Assembly: GCA_002914845.1 (NCBI GenBank)
Contig: JXTC01000076.1
Span: forward strand, 99,788-163,787
Source: Trema orientale
Taxonomy: Eukaryota > Streptophyta > Magnoliopsida > Rosales > Cannabaceae
Direction: 5' to 3'
Length of the DNA: 64,000 nt
Of the stretch, positions 45,888-57,988 are shown piece after piece (positions within the stretch are counted from its first letter, which is position 1; each line of letters opens with the position of its first letter). A program made the position numbers and the translations under genes. A model generated the notes under the pieces. The model saw nothing but the letters and a program-made list of their open reading frames with translations. It was not told the DNA's origin and searched no databases.

Positions 45888-47464
45888 ATGTCGCAGTTCA
45901 TAGAAAAGGCGAAGACGTTTCTGGCAGAGAAAGTGGCGAACGTGAAGACGCCGGAGGCGAGTGTGACGGACGTGGATTTCAAGCGCGTCAGCCTCGACTC
46001 TGTCGAGTACCTCGCTAAAGTCTCCGTTGCTAATCCGTACGGACATCCCTTGCCTATTTGTGAGATCTCTTATACACTCAAAAGCGCCGGAAGGTTTGAT
46101 CATATCCCCACATAATTATCTTGTCATTAATTTCCATATATATATATATATACGCATGATATTGTGACATTGTGAATGCTTTTTTTTTCCTGGGAGTGCC
46201 ATTGTAAATGTTAATTATGTATGTTTATATAGATGCGTGTCACATAATTGTATCTTTATGGAAATGTCACGTAATTGTTTTAGATCTTGTATTTTTTTTC
46301 TTTTTAATGAGAGATCTTGTTTTCTGTGCTTAATTTAATTTGTTTATGAAAAATCTAGCTAGCTAGAAGCTATAAAGTTCATCTTCATCACTTGATGATC
46401 ATGACTTGCTAGTGGATATATATTTAGTACAAGTATATTTTGTTTAATGAAAATGAAGAGTGAAAATTCCAATTATAAATTAGAAATACATATATAATAT
46501 AGATTGCCAATCCAGTAAGTATTTTTTTTTTTACCTATGTGTAGATATTTTTTTTTTAACCGTTGGATCATCATCTAATTTATAATAGTGTATATAAAAA
46601 GATGTGCATCATTAATGTTATTTCTCTCTCTTATTTTCTAATATAAAAAAATGTGCAAAAAAAAAATTTTCATTAGCTCAATTAATACCTATACATAGGT
46701 AAAAAAAAAAAAAATACCTACTGAATTAGTGCTCATATATATTATGTATGAATATGTGTAATAAGTACGATATATGATCCTGAATTTTACAACATTTGTT
46801 ATCGAGATAGTCGATTTTTTTGTTTCACTATTTTGTAAATTTGACTTTCAAAAGAAGAAAAAAGGGGCAATTTGAGAGAGTCAGTAGACTACTTAAGAGA
46901 CCCAATATTTATATTAAGAAACAATAACACAGGATATGCACGTTCATGCATGGCGAAAATAATAATATTTAATGGAGGGAACCTCCCGTATAGTGGTGGG
47001 CCGGTGGCGACAATATTGAGAGGAGGAATAATCTTTGTAATAAAAATGATATCAAGATTATTTTGTTACACATATATAATTATTCTATTTGTCTCTTGTT
47101 CCCCACCAAAATCCCATTTTTTATTTATTAAAACCGAAGCATTTTAATTTGTTTCAGTACTAATTATATAATAATGAAAAATAAATATTTATATACATGT
47201 GAAATTAAGTGCAGAGTGATAGCATCAGGGAAAATTCCGGACCCGGGGTCATTGAAGGCTGAGGACACGACCATACTGGATGTGCCAGTGAAGGTGCCTC
47301 ATAGCTTGCTGGTGAGCTTGGCTAGGGACATTGGTGCTGATTGGGACATTGACTATGAGCTGGAGCTTGGTCTCACCATTGACCTTCCTATCGTTGGTGA
47401 CATTACCATTCCCCTCTCCAGGAAGGGAGAGGTCAAACTCCCCACTCTCGCTGATGTCTTTTAG
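45888..47464 (+). CDS. LEA14: LEA14-type desiccation protectant (LEA_2 family), two exons
   Basis: A small intracellular late-embryogenesis-abundant protein with the folded LEA_2 (WHy) beta-sandwich, linked in other plants to dehydration, salt and wounding responses; its biochemical role is unsettled. Exons 45888-46093 and 47215-47464 encode 151 residues, exactly the length of Arabidopsis LEA14. An amphipathic N-terminal helix (MSQFIEKAKTFLAEKVANV) is followed by the domain: VDFKRVSLDSVEYLAKVSVA, NPYGHPLPICEISYTLKSAGR, ASGKIPDPGSL, VPVKVPHSLLVSLARDIG and DYELELGLTIDLPIVGDITI. No signal peptide or membrane segment. A GTG at 45879 is in frame, but the ATG at 45888 follows a TC-rich leader and matches the family start. 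The single intron splits the Arg codon and contains a MITE. The ACGTG cluster upstream fits stress induction. Confidence 0.95.
46502..46734. mobile_element. MITE of the AGTAGGTATTTT family (copy X) in the LEA14 intron
   Basis: The left end GCCAATCCAGTAAGTATTTT and the right end (GCACTAATTCAGTAGGTATT on the other strand) form an inverted repeat of about 50 bp through a T/A run and ACCTATGTGTAG/ACCTATGTATAG. The centre holds AACCGTTGGATCATCATC. It is 233 bp, non-coding, and wholly inside the LEA14 intron. Confidence 0.7.
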
Positions 47465-47972
47465 TAATCTTTTCTTGACCTTTTTAAATACATGATCATA
47501 AATAATTCTACTAATTTCACCAACATATATATATACACATATATGTATGTCTCTTTCGGTACTTTTGTTTTGTTTATATTCCTTGGTTTTATCACTTGTG
47601 AAAAATTAGTAGAAGAAAGTCGTCTTGATGAGAATAATGAATGCAAGATAAAATATGCTTCGATTGCCCAGGCAATGTAGCCGAGTATTCGGCACTATTG
47701 ATATTTGGTCGTTGTTTTGTTTGTGCTTATTTATGAATTTTAAATCAACGATATAATGCATCATAAGATCATTAGAGTACTACGATTACGTTCCAAAATG
47801 ACACAAAGGAAACACTTGCATACGTATCCATATGTAAGAGCGCACATTTTTACTTGGTCTAATAATTTATAGAATTACATCCATGAGAAATCACCAACTA
47901 TTGGATGTAAAATTCGACTTTTTTTTTCCTGGTGATATTGACACGGATACCATAGCTATTAATATTTCATAC
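47465..47972. other. LEA14 3' flank
   Basis: Probable 3' UTR and AT-rich intergenic DNA with an AT run at about 47525-47545. The 61- and 62-codon frames here are not credible genes. Confidence 0.5.
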
Positions 47973-48210
47973 CACTACTAAAAGTATTAGCTTTTGTGGC
48001 ACTTATTTGCGGTAATTAATACAAATGCCACAAAATACTAAGAAATGCGGTATTTTTTAAAATTTGCCGCAAAAATAACATCATTTTTAGAAATGCAGCA
48101 AATTTGTGGCACTTTTTTTAAATACCGCAAAATTACGACATTTTTTTATAATGCCACAAAATTGCTAACATTACGACATTTTTTTATAATGCCACAAAAT
48201 TGCTAACATT
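47973..48210. mobile_element. Possible CACTA-type left end with subterminal repeats
   Basis: CACTACTAAAAGTATTAG resembles a CACTA terminus. It is followed by multiple TTGTGGCA, ATGCCACAAAAT and TTTGCCGCAAAA motifs in both orientations, like a subterminal repeat region, and by a 38-bp tandem duplication (48132 and 48170). I found no facing right terminus, so this is a candidate fragment only. Confidence 0.35.
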
Positions 48211-50280
48211 CTTTCTAAGAATGCCGTTAAATGTTTAATAGGAGTAAATGCGATTAACACCTTTTTTTTCTTAAATTAAATAAAAAAATACATTTTCTAA
48301 AGTTAATTTTGGTTTTTTTTTTTTTTTTTTTGGGCAATGAGTTGATGTTGGGTTATAATTGGAGTAAATAGGTTCAAAACTTTTTCTTAATGTAAATAAA
48401 AGAACACAAAAATGTAGAATAAAATTAATTGAAATAAATTATTACTTTTTAATTATGGGACTAAAATAAGTTAATTGAAATAAATAGATCTTTGACTAAG
48501 CAAAGAGTAATAAGACCAGCAAATTACGAGTTTAGTATGTAAGCTACAATTTCACAAAAAGATAAATTTCATTTAAAAAAAAAAAAAGAATTAAACCAGC
48601 AGTAAGTATCTCTTCTCGAAACGCCTCTCTCTCTCTCTCTCTCTCTCTCTCGCTACTAGAAACGCATCTCTTCCTCTCTCTCTTCAACGCCATTTTCGAA
48701 GCTCTGAGCTTCGTCGACTAAACTCCGTCACCTTAAGCTTGGCTGACCTAAGTTCCATCGGCTCTCAGCTCCGACCTCAGATTCGCCCGGCTTTGAGCTC
48801 CATTGTCGAATTGGATTGTTCCAGAGGTAATTTATTCGATTTTCTTTCCATTTTCTAGATTGGTTTGGGTAATGATTTTGCATTCATTTCTAAAGATTCA
48901 TATGATTCATATATAATTGTATTCTTCAACGAATATTTTTTTCGTTTCGATTTTCAATCATCTTCTCCGTCTGACCTATTTCAAGCAAAACAATTTCTCC
49001 GGCTTCTTCCATCGGCTCAATACCTTTGTGAGTTTTCATTTCGTATTTTTATTGAAATTCTTTAGTTGTTGCCCACGATACACTTCAAATTCTTTAGTAT
49101 ACTATACATTCATAAACATCCGTGATGTATTGAAAACATCACGGAAGTGTCCATATATTGGTGGTAAAATACGAGCGTACGTGAAACATCAGTGGAAAAG
49201 TAATGTACAGATTTTGTAATAACCACACTTATTGTCTTTGATATTTCATCAAATTTAAGTCTGTTTTGTTTAGTATTGAATCACCTTTAGTAAACAGAAT
49301 TTACGACTTTAATCAATCAATAGTATGCCATATCTAATACTTATTTTAGAAAGTCTACCACATTTAATCTACAAATATTTTTTTTGGGGGTTGAATTTTG
49401 CAACAAGCTTTTGTTACGCATTTCTTTTACTGAAAAAATATCCACATAGATTTGATATAATTTGCGGTTTAATTTTTGTCCCAAGATAGTATGGGAATTG
49501 GGGCCTGAGTAGGACGTGGGCGGACTTAATTAGCTTTGACTCAGTCCGAGTCCTGTGTGGGACAGTGGGAGACCTGAGTAGGAGTAATTTAGATTGTTTT
49601 TTCAAAGACGGTCAGAATATTAGCCACGAGTATTATATAAGTGACCGGTGACTAAAATGACACTCTTTTTTATTTTAAGACGATCAAACAATTAGTAACT
49701 AATACTATATACGGGTGGCTGAAATTACTTCTACTCAAGTCTACCATATAATATTGAAGGATAGTACAGTTTCCCACTTAATTTATCACTTTTTTAATAC
49801 CAGGATTAAGTAGACAATTACATACTTTTTTCAAATGTTTAACTAAATTTATCATAATAAATATAATTATAAATGACTTGTCATAAGGTTAATAAGTTGG
49901 TAAATTAAAACTTATCTCAAGTAGGTTAATAAATGTTATTCACTATTTGCGTATGGTGACAAATCATATGACACATCAAGTAGTATTGAAAAAGTGGGAT
50001 ATGAGATGTGATATTTAGCATTATTCAATACTAAAAAGATCCAGTCATGGCTAAATCGGCCCAAGTCCTTTCAATAATTTGATTAAAGAGCAACTAGCAA
50101 CTTAGTAGATTTTTAGTAATTAAATATTTGGCAAAGAAAAATTACATATAACTAAATGTACAGCTGTAAAAAGCTAAGTTTAAAAGGGGTAAAAGAGTAA
50201 ATTTAGAGTCAATGACAGTTTGGTAATTACGAATTTTTTGAATATTTAATTAAAATATCTAAAATATTAAATTCAAATCT
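48211..50280. other. Intergenic region with one leader-like block
   Basis: A block at 48605-48830 has a (CT)n run (about 48625-48652) and then GC-richer sequence ending CCAGAGGTAATTT, which looks like a non-coding first exon with a donor; no coding body follows. Frames at 48865-49219 are Phe/Tyr-rich and not convincing. The rest is AT-rich, with nothing recognised. Confidence 0.35.
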
Positions 50281-50283
50281 ACA

Positions 50284-50583
50284 GTGTCAATAATTGCCAT
50301 TAAAACCCCAAAATTTCTCTTCTTTTTTCCCCGAGTCCCTCGACATTTTCTCTCAAAACTGTCCACTGCCACTATTCACTTGATGGATCTCCACTGCCCA
50401 CATGCCTGCCCACGCTCTTGCCTAGCCGCTGACGAATCAACGCCCGTCGTCGCCGCCATGAACGGATGGCTGGAGTCGGAGACCGGCTCCCTCGAAGAAC
50501 TTGGCTGCCATGATGTTTTTCCTACCAAACAGCTCCGTCTGACATTCGTTGCTCACACCGCTGGCACGTGTAGCTTCCACTAG
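50284..50583 (+). other. Unsupported 99-codon frame in a GC-richer block
   Basis: A frame with a Cys/His-rich middle (CPHACPRSCLA) and an otherwise ordinary composition lies in a GC-richer patch just upstream of MITE copy B. I recognise no domain, see no promoter and no homologous partner in the window. It may be an exon or gene fragment; listed only because of its composition. Confidence 0.2.
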
Positions 50584-50666
50584 ACGTCGCCATCCTTTTC
50601 CGACCACTCTCAACCGTCAACTCATCGTCAGTATGTGTCTCTTTATTATTACCATATTTTAATATT

Positions 50667-50957
50667 GAGAAATTTAGGTGGATGACCAAAATTTTAAATC
50701 TGATTAAGTAGATGTCCACTTTTAAAATTTTATAGGTAAATGTCCAGGTATATATATTTTTACACTTGGTAGATACACATATCTACTAATTTTAGTTACT
50801 GTACTGAAATGTACTGGGTATATAATTTTTTATACTTGGTATATAAAATTTTACACTTAGTATATATGCATATATACCGGACATTTTGCTATAACATTTG
50901 ACAAAGGGACATTTACTGAAATTGGGCCCAAAATTTGGTCATATTTCTATAAGCCCC
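50667..50957. mobile_element. MULE-type MITE, copy B (291 bp)
   Basis: Same element and length as copy A (29237-29527), same orientation, about 13 differences by eye. It is flanked by a perfect 9-bp direct repeat TTTAATATT (50658-50666 and 50958-50966). Two independent perfect 9-bp duplications fix the element's borders as GAGAAATTTAGG...ATAAGCCCC. Confidence 0.88.
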
Positions 50958-51179
50958 TTTAATATTTAATTTATGGTATTTTTGTAATTATTTCGTAAAA
51001 TAATTATTTAGGCCGAGAAAATTATACCATGCGAAAGAGGAGTTTGAGATGAGAATAAATATGATTTTGTGGTTTCCAAATGGTATTCAGAAGTGCGTTA
51101 ATTTTCAAATAGAAAAAGTGGACATTTTTCTAAATATTTTCAAAAAGTAGTATTTTTGTAACTTTCGGATTTTAAAGCC

Positions 51180-52450
51180 TATTTAAGGCTCGGGACCTCG
51201 AAACTGAATTCCGACTTCGAATTTGGACTCAGTAAGATCGAGAGACAAATATTGATATAAATATTACTATGTTTCGAAGTGGCACGAAAATCAAGATTCG
51301 TGGCTCATGAATAGTATCGCTTTGTGTGCTACAGGCTGGGTCCCAGGGCGGGACCCATTTTTGACAAATTATATGTCTAACTTAGAATTTTTGGGTGCTT
51401 TGAATTCAGTGGTATCCTCTGTTTCTCAATCTAAGGCTCCGTTGGAAAAGTCACTTTTTCAAGTAAACTTACTAGGATCCCGAAATAACCGTTCGAGCAC
51501 CCAAGTAACCAACGAGTGTTTCTTCGATTAGCTTGGTATAGCTACCATATTGAGGTAGGAGTTCAATTACCTGGTTTTATACTTGTTTTGATTTATAGTT
51601 GCATTATAATTGATTTATGAAAAATCGTAGTTTATGCGATAGTTTAACAAGTTATGGAAACATATTGGATTATCTTGGATTGGACTGTGTGGACTTTTAT
51701 ACATATTTTTAAATTGTGATTATGGGGTAATACAGTGGTATACTGCCCATGTTACAATAAATCCCAGAATAATGTCAAGTGGGATTTTAAAGCATGATTT
51801 GATTAGTTACTTGATGCATGGTTATTGTGAACTGTTAAATATTGTACATACCATAGGATCACACATGAGATACATCTTAAGCATCGCGGTATTTAATGGG
51901 CGCCAGTATCCCTGCCCTAGATGAGAGCCCATAAACCCGCATAGGGTCTTCTGATTACCCCCACTCGGTCGGTGTAGGCATTCAGCTGCCCCTTCGGTTC
52001 GATAGGCATAGACACATAGGTGTTGTTCCAGTTTTCTAGGATAGGTATTAGGTAAAGAGTACTTAGTACACGTAGTATGAGTCACTCTTGTTCGTAATAA
52101 GAGGATGTGAGCTCATTGGATAGGATGATTTATGATATGTACAATGATGTGGTTTTAGTTTTAGTTTTGAATATGTGATTATTCTGGTTATTAATTATTT
52201 TATAAATTTCGTTTATAAATGGATTTGGAAAAAAGTATTAACAATGCAGGTTTAGTAAAATTGCATCCATTTAAAAAAGTAATTAAATTTCTACTGAGCA
52301 TGTGAATACTCAACCCTCTACTTCTCCTACTTTCAGGTATTTATCTATTTATGGTAGTCATTCCGGTGGTTAGACAAGCTGCGTAACTTATACTTATTTT
52401 CCTACTCCTATTTCCCTAGTAGGTGTCTATACTCTATTACCTTGTTTAAT
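51180..52450. mobile_element. LTR-retrotransposon-like relic (possible Gypsy-type LTR)
   Basis: The block is GC-richer and ordered differently from the AT-rich flanks. It has segments reminiscent of long plant Gypsy LTRs: a GCTCATTGGATAGG-like segment, a late CTACTGAGCATGTGAATACTC segment and a CTTTCAGGT sequence near 52335. No internal retroviral-type coding region is present. I could not fix the borders or a target duplication. A fossil, if the assignment is right; age not estimable without a second LTR. Confidence 0.3.
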
Positions 52451-54240
52451 TATTTAGCCAAAATTAGTAAATTTACTAAGGAGATGTATGAGGATAATTT
52501 TGTTATTAATTTAAGAACTTGATTCTTTGTAAATTATTTTAGACATTGGACTAAATTATTTTTAGTTGAACTCAATTTACCAAATATTTATGATTTTTCA
52601 ATGAGTATCCAAATGAGATAGCTAGAAATTTTCTTGAACTTTAACCAGTATTTTTCTTAAGTAATTAAAATCTAATAAAAGTTTTAATGATTATGGAATT
52701 TATAACGATTTGAAGATTAAAATAAAAATTTACTTGTATTTGATTTCTCCTGAATTTCATAAAATTAATATTTAATTGTATTTTCACTTAAAATTACTAA
52801 AAATCATGGTTTTTGGATTTTTTATCATGGCAATAGCTCTACCAATAGGAATCCGACATCAAGTATTATATACACGCTGTTGATCTTATGAAATTTGTTA
52901 ATTAGGACCCGGAAAACCAAACCAAAAGTTCAAAATTTATACCCAAGAGGAACACACGAAGAAAACTCTGATTACTCTTTTGGTTTGGCACATAAGAGTA
53001 AAGGACAAAATTTTGGGAATATTGATCATTAATCGGTGATTCCCAAATTGACCAAGAAATTTGAATATAAAATTAGTTCAGAAATTATTTCGAAGAAGAG
53101 ATAATGATGTCGGTCCCCTCCCTGTAATAGAGAGAGGAGTTTTCTCTCTGCCCTGCGTTGAAGTTATAACTAACCAAAAAGGCTGACGCATATTAAATGC
53201 TGGTACATAAAATTTTCAGAAATATTTATTATGACTTGCTTTATTTTTGTTATTTTTAATTTTATGTTATCTGTGTAATGAATCAATAGAATTTTTCTAT
53301 AATATGATCGATTGTTTGTCGGTTTGTCTTTTTATTTTTGATATCATTAGCACAATTATATTTTGATATGGATGAACGATAAAAAGATAAAAAAATACTT
53401 AAAGTTTAATTGTTCTGCAATTTAAATTTTTAAGTTTAGACTCTGTAAAATAAAATATGAGATTAAGAATTTTTAAAAATTAATATTTTGAATTAATTTT
53501 TTGACCAATTAAATAAGAAACGTTTATCTTTTTGACTTTTTGACATGTTAACTTATAAAATAATATGTACTAGATACATTTATTAATAGATTTAAAACTA
53601 ACGGCTTAGAATTCATCCAAATTCTTAACAGTTTGGACATCCAACAATTTGTGGGTCTATTCTTTCATTTTTATAATTTTTGCAGAAATAATTTTCTCTA
53701 TGAAATTAATCCGACGGTTTAAAACACAGAAAAAAGCTATACTAATTAATAGATCCAAAGGAGGAGCTCTACCATGGAATTTTTCCAACTTAATTATAGG
53801 AGAAAGCATAAAACGAAAACAAATTATATGACATTTTATACGTATTCTAATTGAATGATATGTCAAAATACGATATATCAAGGAAAAGAAGATGAACACT
53901 ACAAGATTAATCTGCATCTTCTAGTTTTGTTTCTAGAAGGGGAAAAAAAAAAGTAAAATAAGAACGTTGCAAAGCAAAGTCTATGATTAACCACACATAG
54001 ATAGAGCCAAAGATCTAAAAGAAACATAGTAATAATTAGTCTTCAATATAATAGCTTTCATTGTTCATCTCTCACACTGAAATTAATTGAAGGTACGTAC
54101 GTACGTACTCTTTTACAACCTTTTTTTTTCTCTTCATTTTTCTCAATTTATTTTTTTGTCATAAAGTTTCTATATATAGGATACAAATACTGAGGAACAA
54201 TTTTTTATTCATAATAATTTCTTCCGCGAAGTAGAGCCCG
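52451..54240. other. Intergenic AT-rich sequence
   Basis: No gene recognised. A GTAC tetranucleotide run at about 54094-54107 and poly-T stretches lie downstream of the nsLTP gene (on its strand). A GC-richer patch at 52900-53200 has no identifiable content. Confidence 0.45.
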
Positions 54241-54250
54241 GATATATGGC

Positions 54251-54550
54251 TTATGAACATGAGGGGTAGGACACATTACAATAGTAGGCAACTTTTTTAG
54301 CGTTAGCAGAGTTGACATACTGGCTGAGGTTTGGGTCCTTGAGGTAGCCACAAAGGCAGGGCTTCTGTTCGTACAGCTTGCTGCAGCATTGGCTCGATGG
54401 GGTTGTCCCGTAGGTGATCGCCGACAGGCATGAGCTCAGCTCATAGACACTGCACGTCACTGCTTCCGATGTCGGTGCTTCGGACAAAAGCACCACCGCT
54501 GCCACTACCGCCACCGCGCAGAGCGCCAAAGAGGACATATTCTTCTTCAT
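54251..54550 (-). CDS. Type 2 non-specific lipid-transfer protein (nsLTP2), single exon
   Basis: A small secreted lipid-binding protein of the cell wall; the family carries lipids in a hydrophobic cavity and is tied to cuticle/suberin deposition and defence. The 99-residue precursor has a hydrophobic signal peptide (residues 1-30, likely cut after SEA) and a mature chain of about 69 residues. All eight cysteines are present with exact type 2 spacing: C33-x7-C-x13-CC-x8-C-x-C-x23-C-x6-C. The middle residue of CXC is Leu (CLC), diagnostic of type 2 rather than type 1. No intron. The start at 54550 precedes the signal peptide; an ATG four codons in would also work. Upstream on its strand lies a (GA)n/(TA)n microsatellite and TATA-like boxes. 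Nothing suggests damage. Confidence 0.95.
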   Translation of the reverse strand: MKKNMSSLALCAVAVVAAVVLLSEAPTSEAVTCSVYELSSCLSAITYGTTPSSQCCSKLYEQKPCLCGYLKDPNLSQYVNSANAKKVAYYCNVSYPSCS

Positions 54551-54556
54551 ATCTCA

Positions 54557-54559
<3 letters not shown>

Positions 54560-54614
<55 letters not shown>
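54560..54614. repeat. (CT)n-(AT)n compound microsatellite in the nsLTP leader
   Basis: About 32 bases of CT followed by about 22 bases of AT, just upstream of the nsLTP start codon on the minus strand and so probably within its 5' UTR. Likely length-polymorphic. Confidence 0.85.
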
Positions 54615-54675
54615 GAGCTCTTTTATAGAACAGGCAATGTTGAATTTGTTGCATTTGGGTAGGGTTATTGCATGG

Positions 54676-54683
54676 TATTTATA
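54676..54683 (-). promoter_or_regulatory. Probable TATA box of the nsLTP gene
   Basis: On the minus strand this reads TATAAATA, a strong plant TATA box, about 126 bases upstream of the ATG; it would give a leader of about 95 nt including the microsatellite. A second TATAAAAG at 54620-54627 is an alternative with a much shorter leader. Confidence 0.5.
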
Positions 54684-54689
54684 GATGCA

Positions 54690-55707
54690 TGGGATATTGT
54701 CCTTGGTGTGGAGTATTAGGAAATTAGGTTATATCTTTGAGAGTCCGAGCAATTAATGAGTCAAGACTAAGTCAACTTTTTTTCTTTTGATCTTGTTCTT
54801 TTCTTAAACAAGACCAAGTCAGCTTAATTAACCCGTGGGATAAGTAATATTGCCAAATCGTGAAAGGCAAAATCAACATTTATCGCGGCGTGACCGAGCG
54901 TGATACCAAAAATTATGTTAGTGGTGATATAGTGCATCAAAATTACAATATACACATACACAATTGTGTAATGATAATTAAATGTTGTTATGTATTTGTT
55001 CTACTTTTCACGCTCTTCTCTCAATCTATAGCTCCTCTCTCAATTTATAGCTAGGATGTAAATTTCATAGGAAAAATCTCACATTTAACTAACACTATAA
55101 AATATAATGAAATTCACATAGTTAAACGAAACAAACATGAGTGGCAAATATAATAGTCCTAGCACTATTCATTTATACATGAACTCAAATTTGCTGTATT
55201 AACTAATAATGTTATCAATATTATATAACTGTTATTTTGATCCCCTCACTTATTAATTTAAAGGATTAAGAGTTGAAAACGACTGAGGCGATAAATTTCC
55301 ATATCTCTGTAGTATGTGTGGCTCCTATCCGTTATCTAGCACAGTATGGACATGTTTGTTTATAAGTAAGTATATGCATAGTGCCATTAATGCTTAGCAA
55401 TTATATTAACGTCATGGGTCCCCCTTCTTTATGGTACCCCCATGCAGTTCTGCCAATTGAAATTATAAGAAACAGAGCAACTGAGCAAGTGGTTCACCCA
55501 ATAATTGAAATACTGGAAAATGTTTTCCAAGCATTATTAGAATTCAGGACCAAAACCAGGTTGAAATAATCTTCCTAATGACTCTTGTTGATTATATAAT
55601 TCTTAAATTGTACTTTGTGTTTCATCTTGCAAAAGACATAAATCCTAGATTAGCCATGTAACACACCTAAACATCTAAGGACTCGTCCTCAGTCCGATTC
55701 AATCTTC

Positions 55708-55738
<31 letters not shown>

Positions 55739-55899
55739 TTTTCTTTTTCCTGATAACCCCCAAAAAAATATTTCAAATTCATCGGTTAGAGACAGTATAT
55801 ATTGCTAAATGTATTACTTACGGAGATCATCCCAGTAAAAAAGTATTTTTGTGAACTATTAAAAAGAAAATACCCATTAGATTGAACTTATATATATAA
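54690..55899. other. Intergenic sequence upstream of the nsLTP gene
   Basis: Likely distal promoter of the nsLTP gene near 54690-55000, then AT-rich DNA with a CT microsatellite at about 55705-55738. No gene is seen. Confidence 0.45.
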
Positions 55900-56115
55900 G
55901 TTCCCAATCCAATAAGTATTTTTTTTATCTATCTATAGAGAATTTTTTTTAACCGTTTGATCATGATCCAACGGTTAGCGTAATTTAATAAATATACATT
56001 ATTTAATATTTTTCTCTCTCCACCTATTACCATAAAAAGACGTGTGTGACTTATTTAATGGGACAAAATAATATCTATACATAGGTAAAAAAAAATACCT
56101 ACTAGATTGGTGTTC
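55900..56115. mobile_element. MITE of the AGTAGGTATTTT family (copy Y)
   Basis: GTTCCCAATCCAATAAGTAT at the left pairs with GAACACCAATCTAGTAGGTA on the other strand at the right. The centre contains AACCGTTTGATCATGATCC followed by AACGGTTAGC. Same family as 46502-46734. 216 bp, non-coding. Confidence 0.7.
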
Positions 56116-56950
56116 ATATAGATATGTATGTATGTGACAATTTATTAATGAGTGTCATAGTTGACAAGTTAATCCATGTTAATGTCTTTACGTAATTGAT
56201 AAAACCCAGTTGTAATGATACACGATGTTGTTCTTTAAAATACTAAACAACTTATTCGATGGAGCCCGATGCCCAAATTGTTATGGTTTGAATAGTTAAC
56301 AGGACACTACTAAATTTTTGGTTTTTAGTAGCAAAGGACTAACGTATATACGTACGGTGATATAACCCCAAACAACAAGGATTTGTAGTATTAGCTAGAG
56401 TCGCTTTTAGCTTTTCCTTCTTCGGAAAATTGCGTGCGGCCAGAGAAAACATCAGATAGATCGGCTGGAATCGACATATCTGTATTTATTGAAATGTATA
56501 TTTTTTCCCAATTTCACATTATAAAATCTCAAAACAACCTTGAGGTTTGTTTCTTTTTTTTTTATTATTATCTTATATAATTTTAAAAAAGACCATGTTA
56601 TAATTACAAGGCAGATAAGTTTGATTAAAGGGTCTTATGGTAGAATAATTGGATTTTTGGTCTATTTTAAGTAAATATCATTTTTTTTTAAATACTGTAG
56701 TAAAATTGATCGGTATGTGTAAAATATGATGTACCAATATAAAAATTATTTACTCAAGTACGTAAAATAAAGCTAGTATGTAAGTAAATATACCGGCCAT
56801 TCAATTATTAAAAAAAAAAAAGACCATTTATTTCAGACTCCAGCCCTACTATATTACTGCATGTTCATATAACCAAACGCCATAAGGAAAGAAGATACTA
56901 AACGACATGTATTTTATATCGTTTCGTAATGTACTGTCAATTGTCAAGGT
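56116..56950. other. Intergenic sequence
   Basis: AT-rich. A small palindrome ACTACTAAA...TTTAGTAG lies at about 56306-56335. Nothing else is recognised. Confidence 0.45.
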
Positions 56951-57246
56951 GGAATGTCCTTATCAGAAAATATAAACAGCTATACAAAAGCACGTCAAAG
57001 ACTTGAAACCACTGTATATCGCATATGCTCAGTAACTCAGTACTGCAAACAATATTTAGCATAGACGACAAGTTGTTTAGAGTAGGGAACAGATGTCGAG
57101 GAATGTCGTTACAAGAAAATATAACAGCTATAAAAGCACGTCAAGACTTGTATCCACTGTATATCGCATATATTCAGTAACTCGCCAGTGCAAACAATAT
57201 TTAGCGTAGACGACAAGTCGTTTAGAGTACGGAACAGATGTTGTCG
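56951..57246. repeat. Two-copy 149-bp tandem duplication
   Basis: Copies starting GGAATGTCCTTATCAGAAAA (56951) and GGAATGTCGTTACAAGAAAA (57100) run head to tail. They share CACTGTATATCGCATAT, CAAACAATATTTAGC and TAGACGACAAG, and differ by small substitutions and 1-base indels. Surrounding sequence repeats a short AACGACA motif up to about 57375. Function unknown. Confidence 0.8.
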
Positions 57247-57703
57247 TTTTTCTGTTTAATAAGAAACGACTATGAAATAAATGACGTGTATTCATCCTAA
57301 AATAGTAATTATGAACGACAAGCTAGTGTCATGCTGTTTCTACAATTATAAACGATATGCATAATAAGAAACGACAAAAGTCAAAAGTAAAGTTAAAATT
57401 ACAAAAGCCAAAAGTCAGGTTAAAATTGCGAAAATATCATATTTAGGGTTTTTTTTTTTTTCCGGATGACCCATTATGGTACTTATAATTAAGGACGTAT
57501 TGTTTTATTGTATATATACACACACCATCACAAAAACCAACAGACTGTACGTTGAAGCCGGATAGCTGCTTAAACCGCAGCAGCCCATGTGGTGTTTTTA
57601 CTTATGCGATTCAATGTCCTCTATAAAATCTCCAAATGACAATTTATTTATAAAAAAAACACTTGTTGTAGTTCAAACCGCGTTGCAATATACTTATGTT
57701 TTA

Positions 57704-57988
57704 GAGAAATTTAGGCGGATGACCAAGATTTTAAATTTGACTAAGTAGATGTTCACTTTTAAAATTTTATAGCTAAATGTCCAGATATATATATTTTTAC
57801 ACTTGGTAGATACACATATCTACTAATTTTAGTTACTGTACTGAAATACACTAGGTATATAATTTTTTATACTTGGTCTATAATATTTTATACTTTTATA
57901 TACATATATACCGGACATTTTGCTATAATATTTGACAAAGGGACATTTACTGAAATTGGGCCCAAAATTTGGTCACATTTCTTAAGCA
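57704..57988. mobile_element. MULE-type MITE, copy C (older copy)
   Basis: Aligns along its length with copies A and B in the same orientation but with more substitutions and small deletions (for example around 57880-57900). The right end has decayed to CTTAAGCA instead of ATAAGCCCC, and no 9-bp duplication can be read. An older insertion of the same family. Confidence 0.8.

Noticed and set aside
54430-54684. 84-codon plus-strand frame over the nsLTP start
   Set aside because: Antisense to the signal peptide of nsLTP and translated through the CT/AT microsatellite (Ser-Leu and Ile-Tyr repeats).
56306-56335. Small CACTACTAAA...TTTAGTAG palindrome as the missing CACTA end for 47973
   Set aside because: It is a symmetric short palindrome without subterminal repeats, and the 3-bp flanks do not match; pairing it with 47973 would enclose the nsLTP gene.
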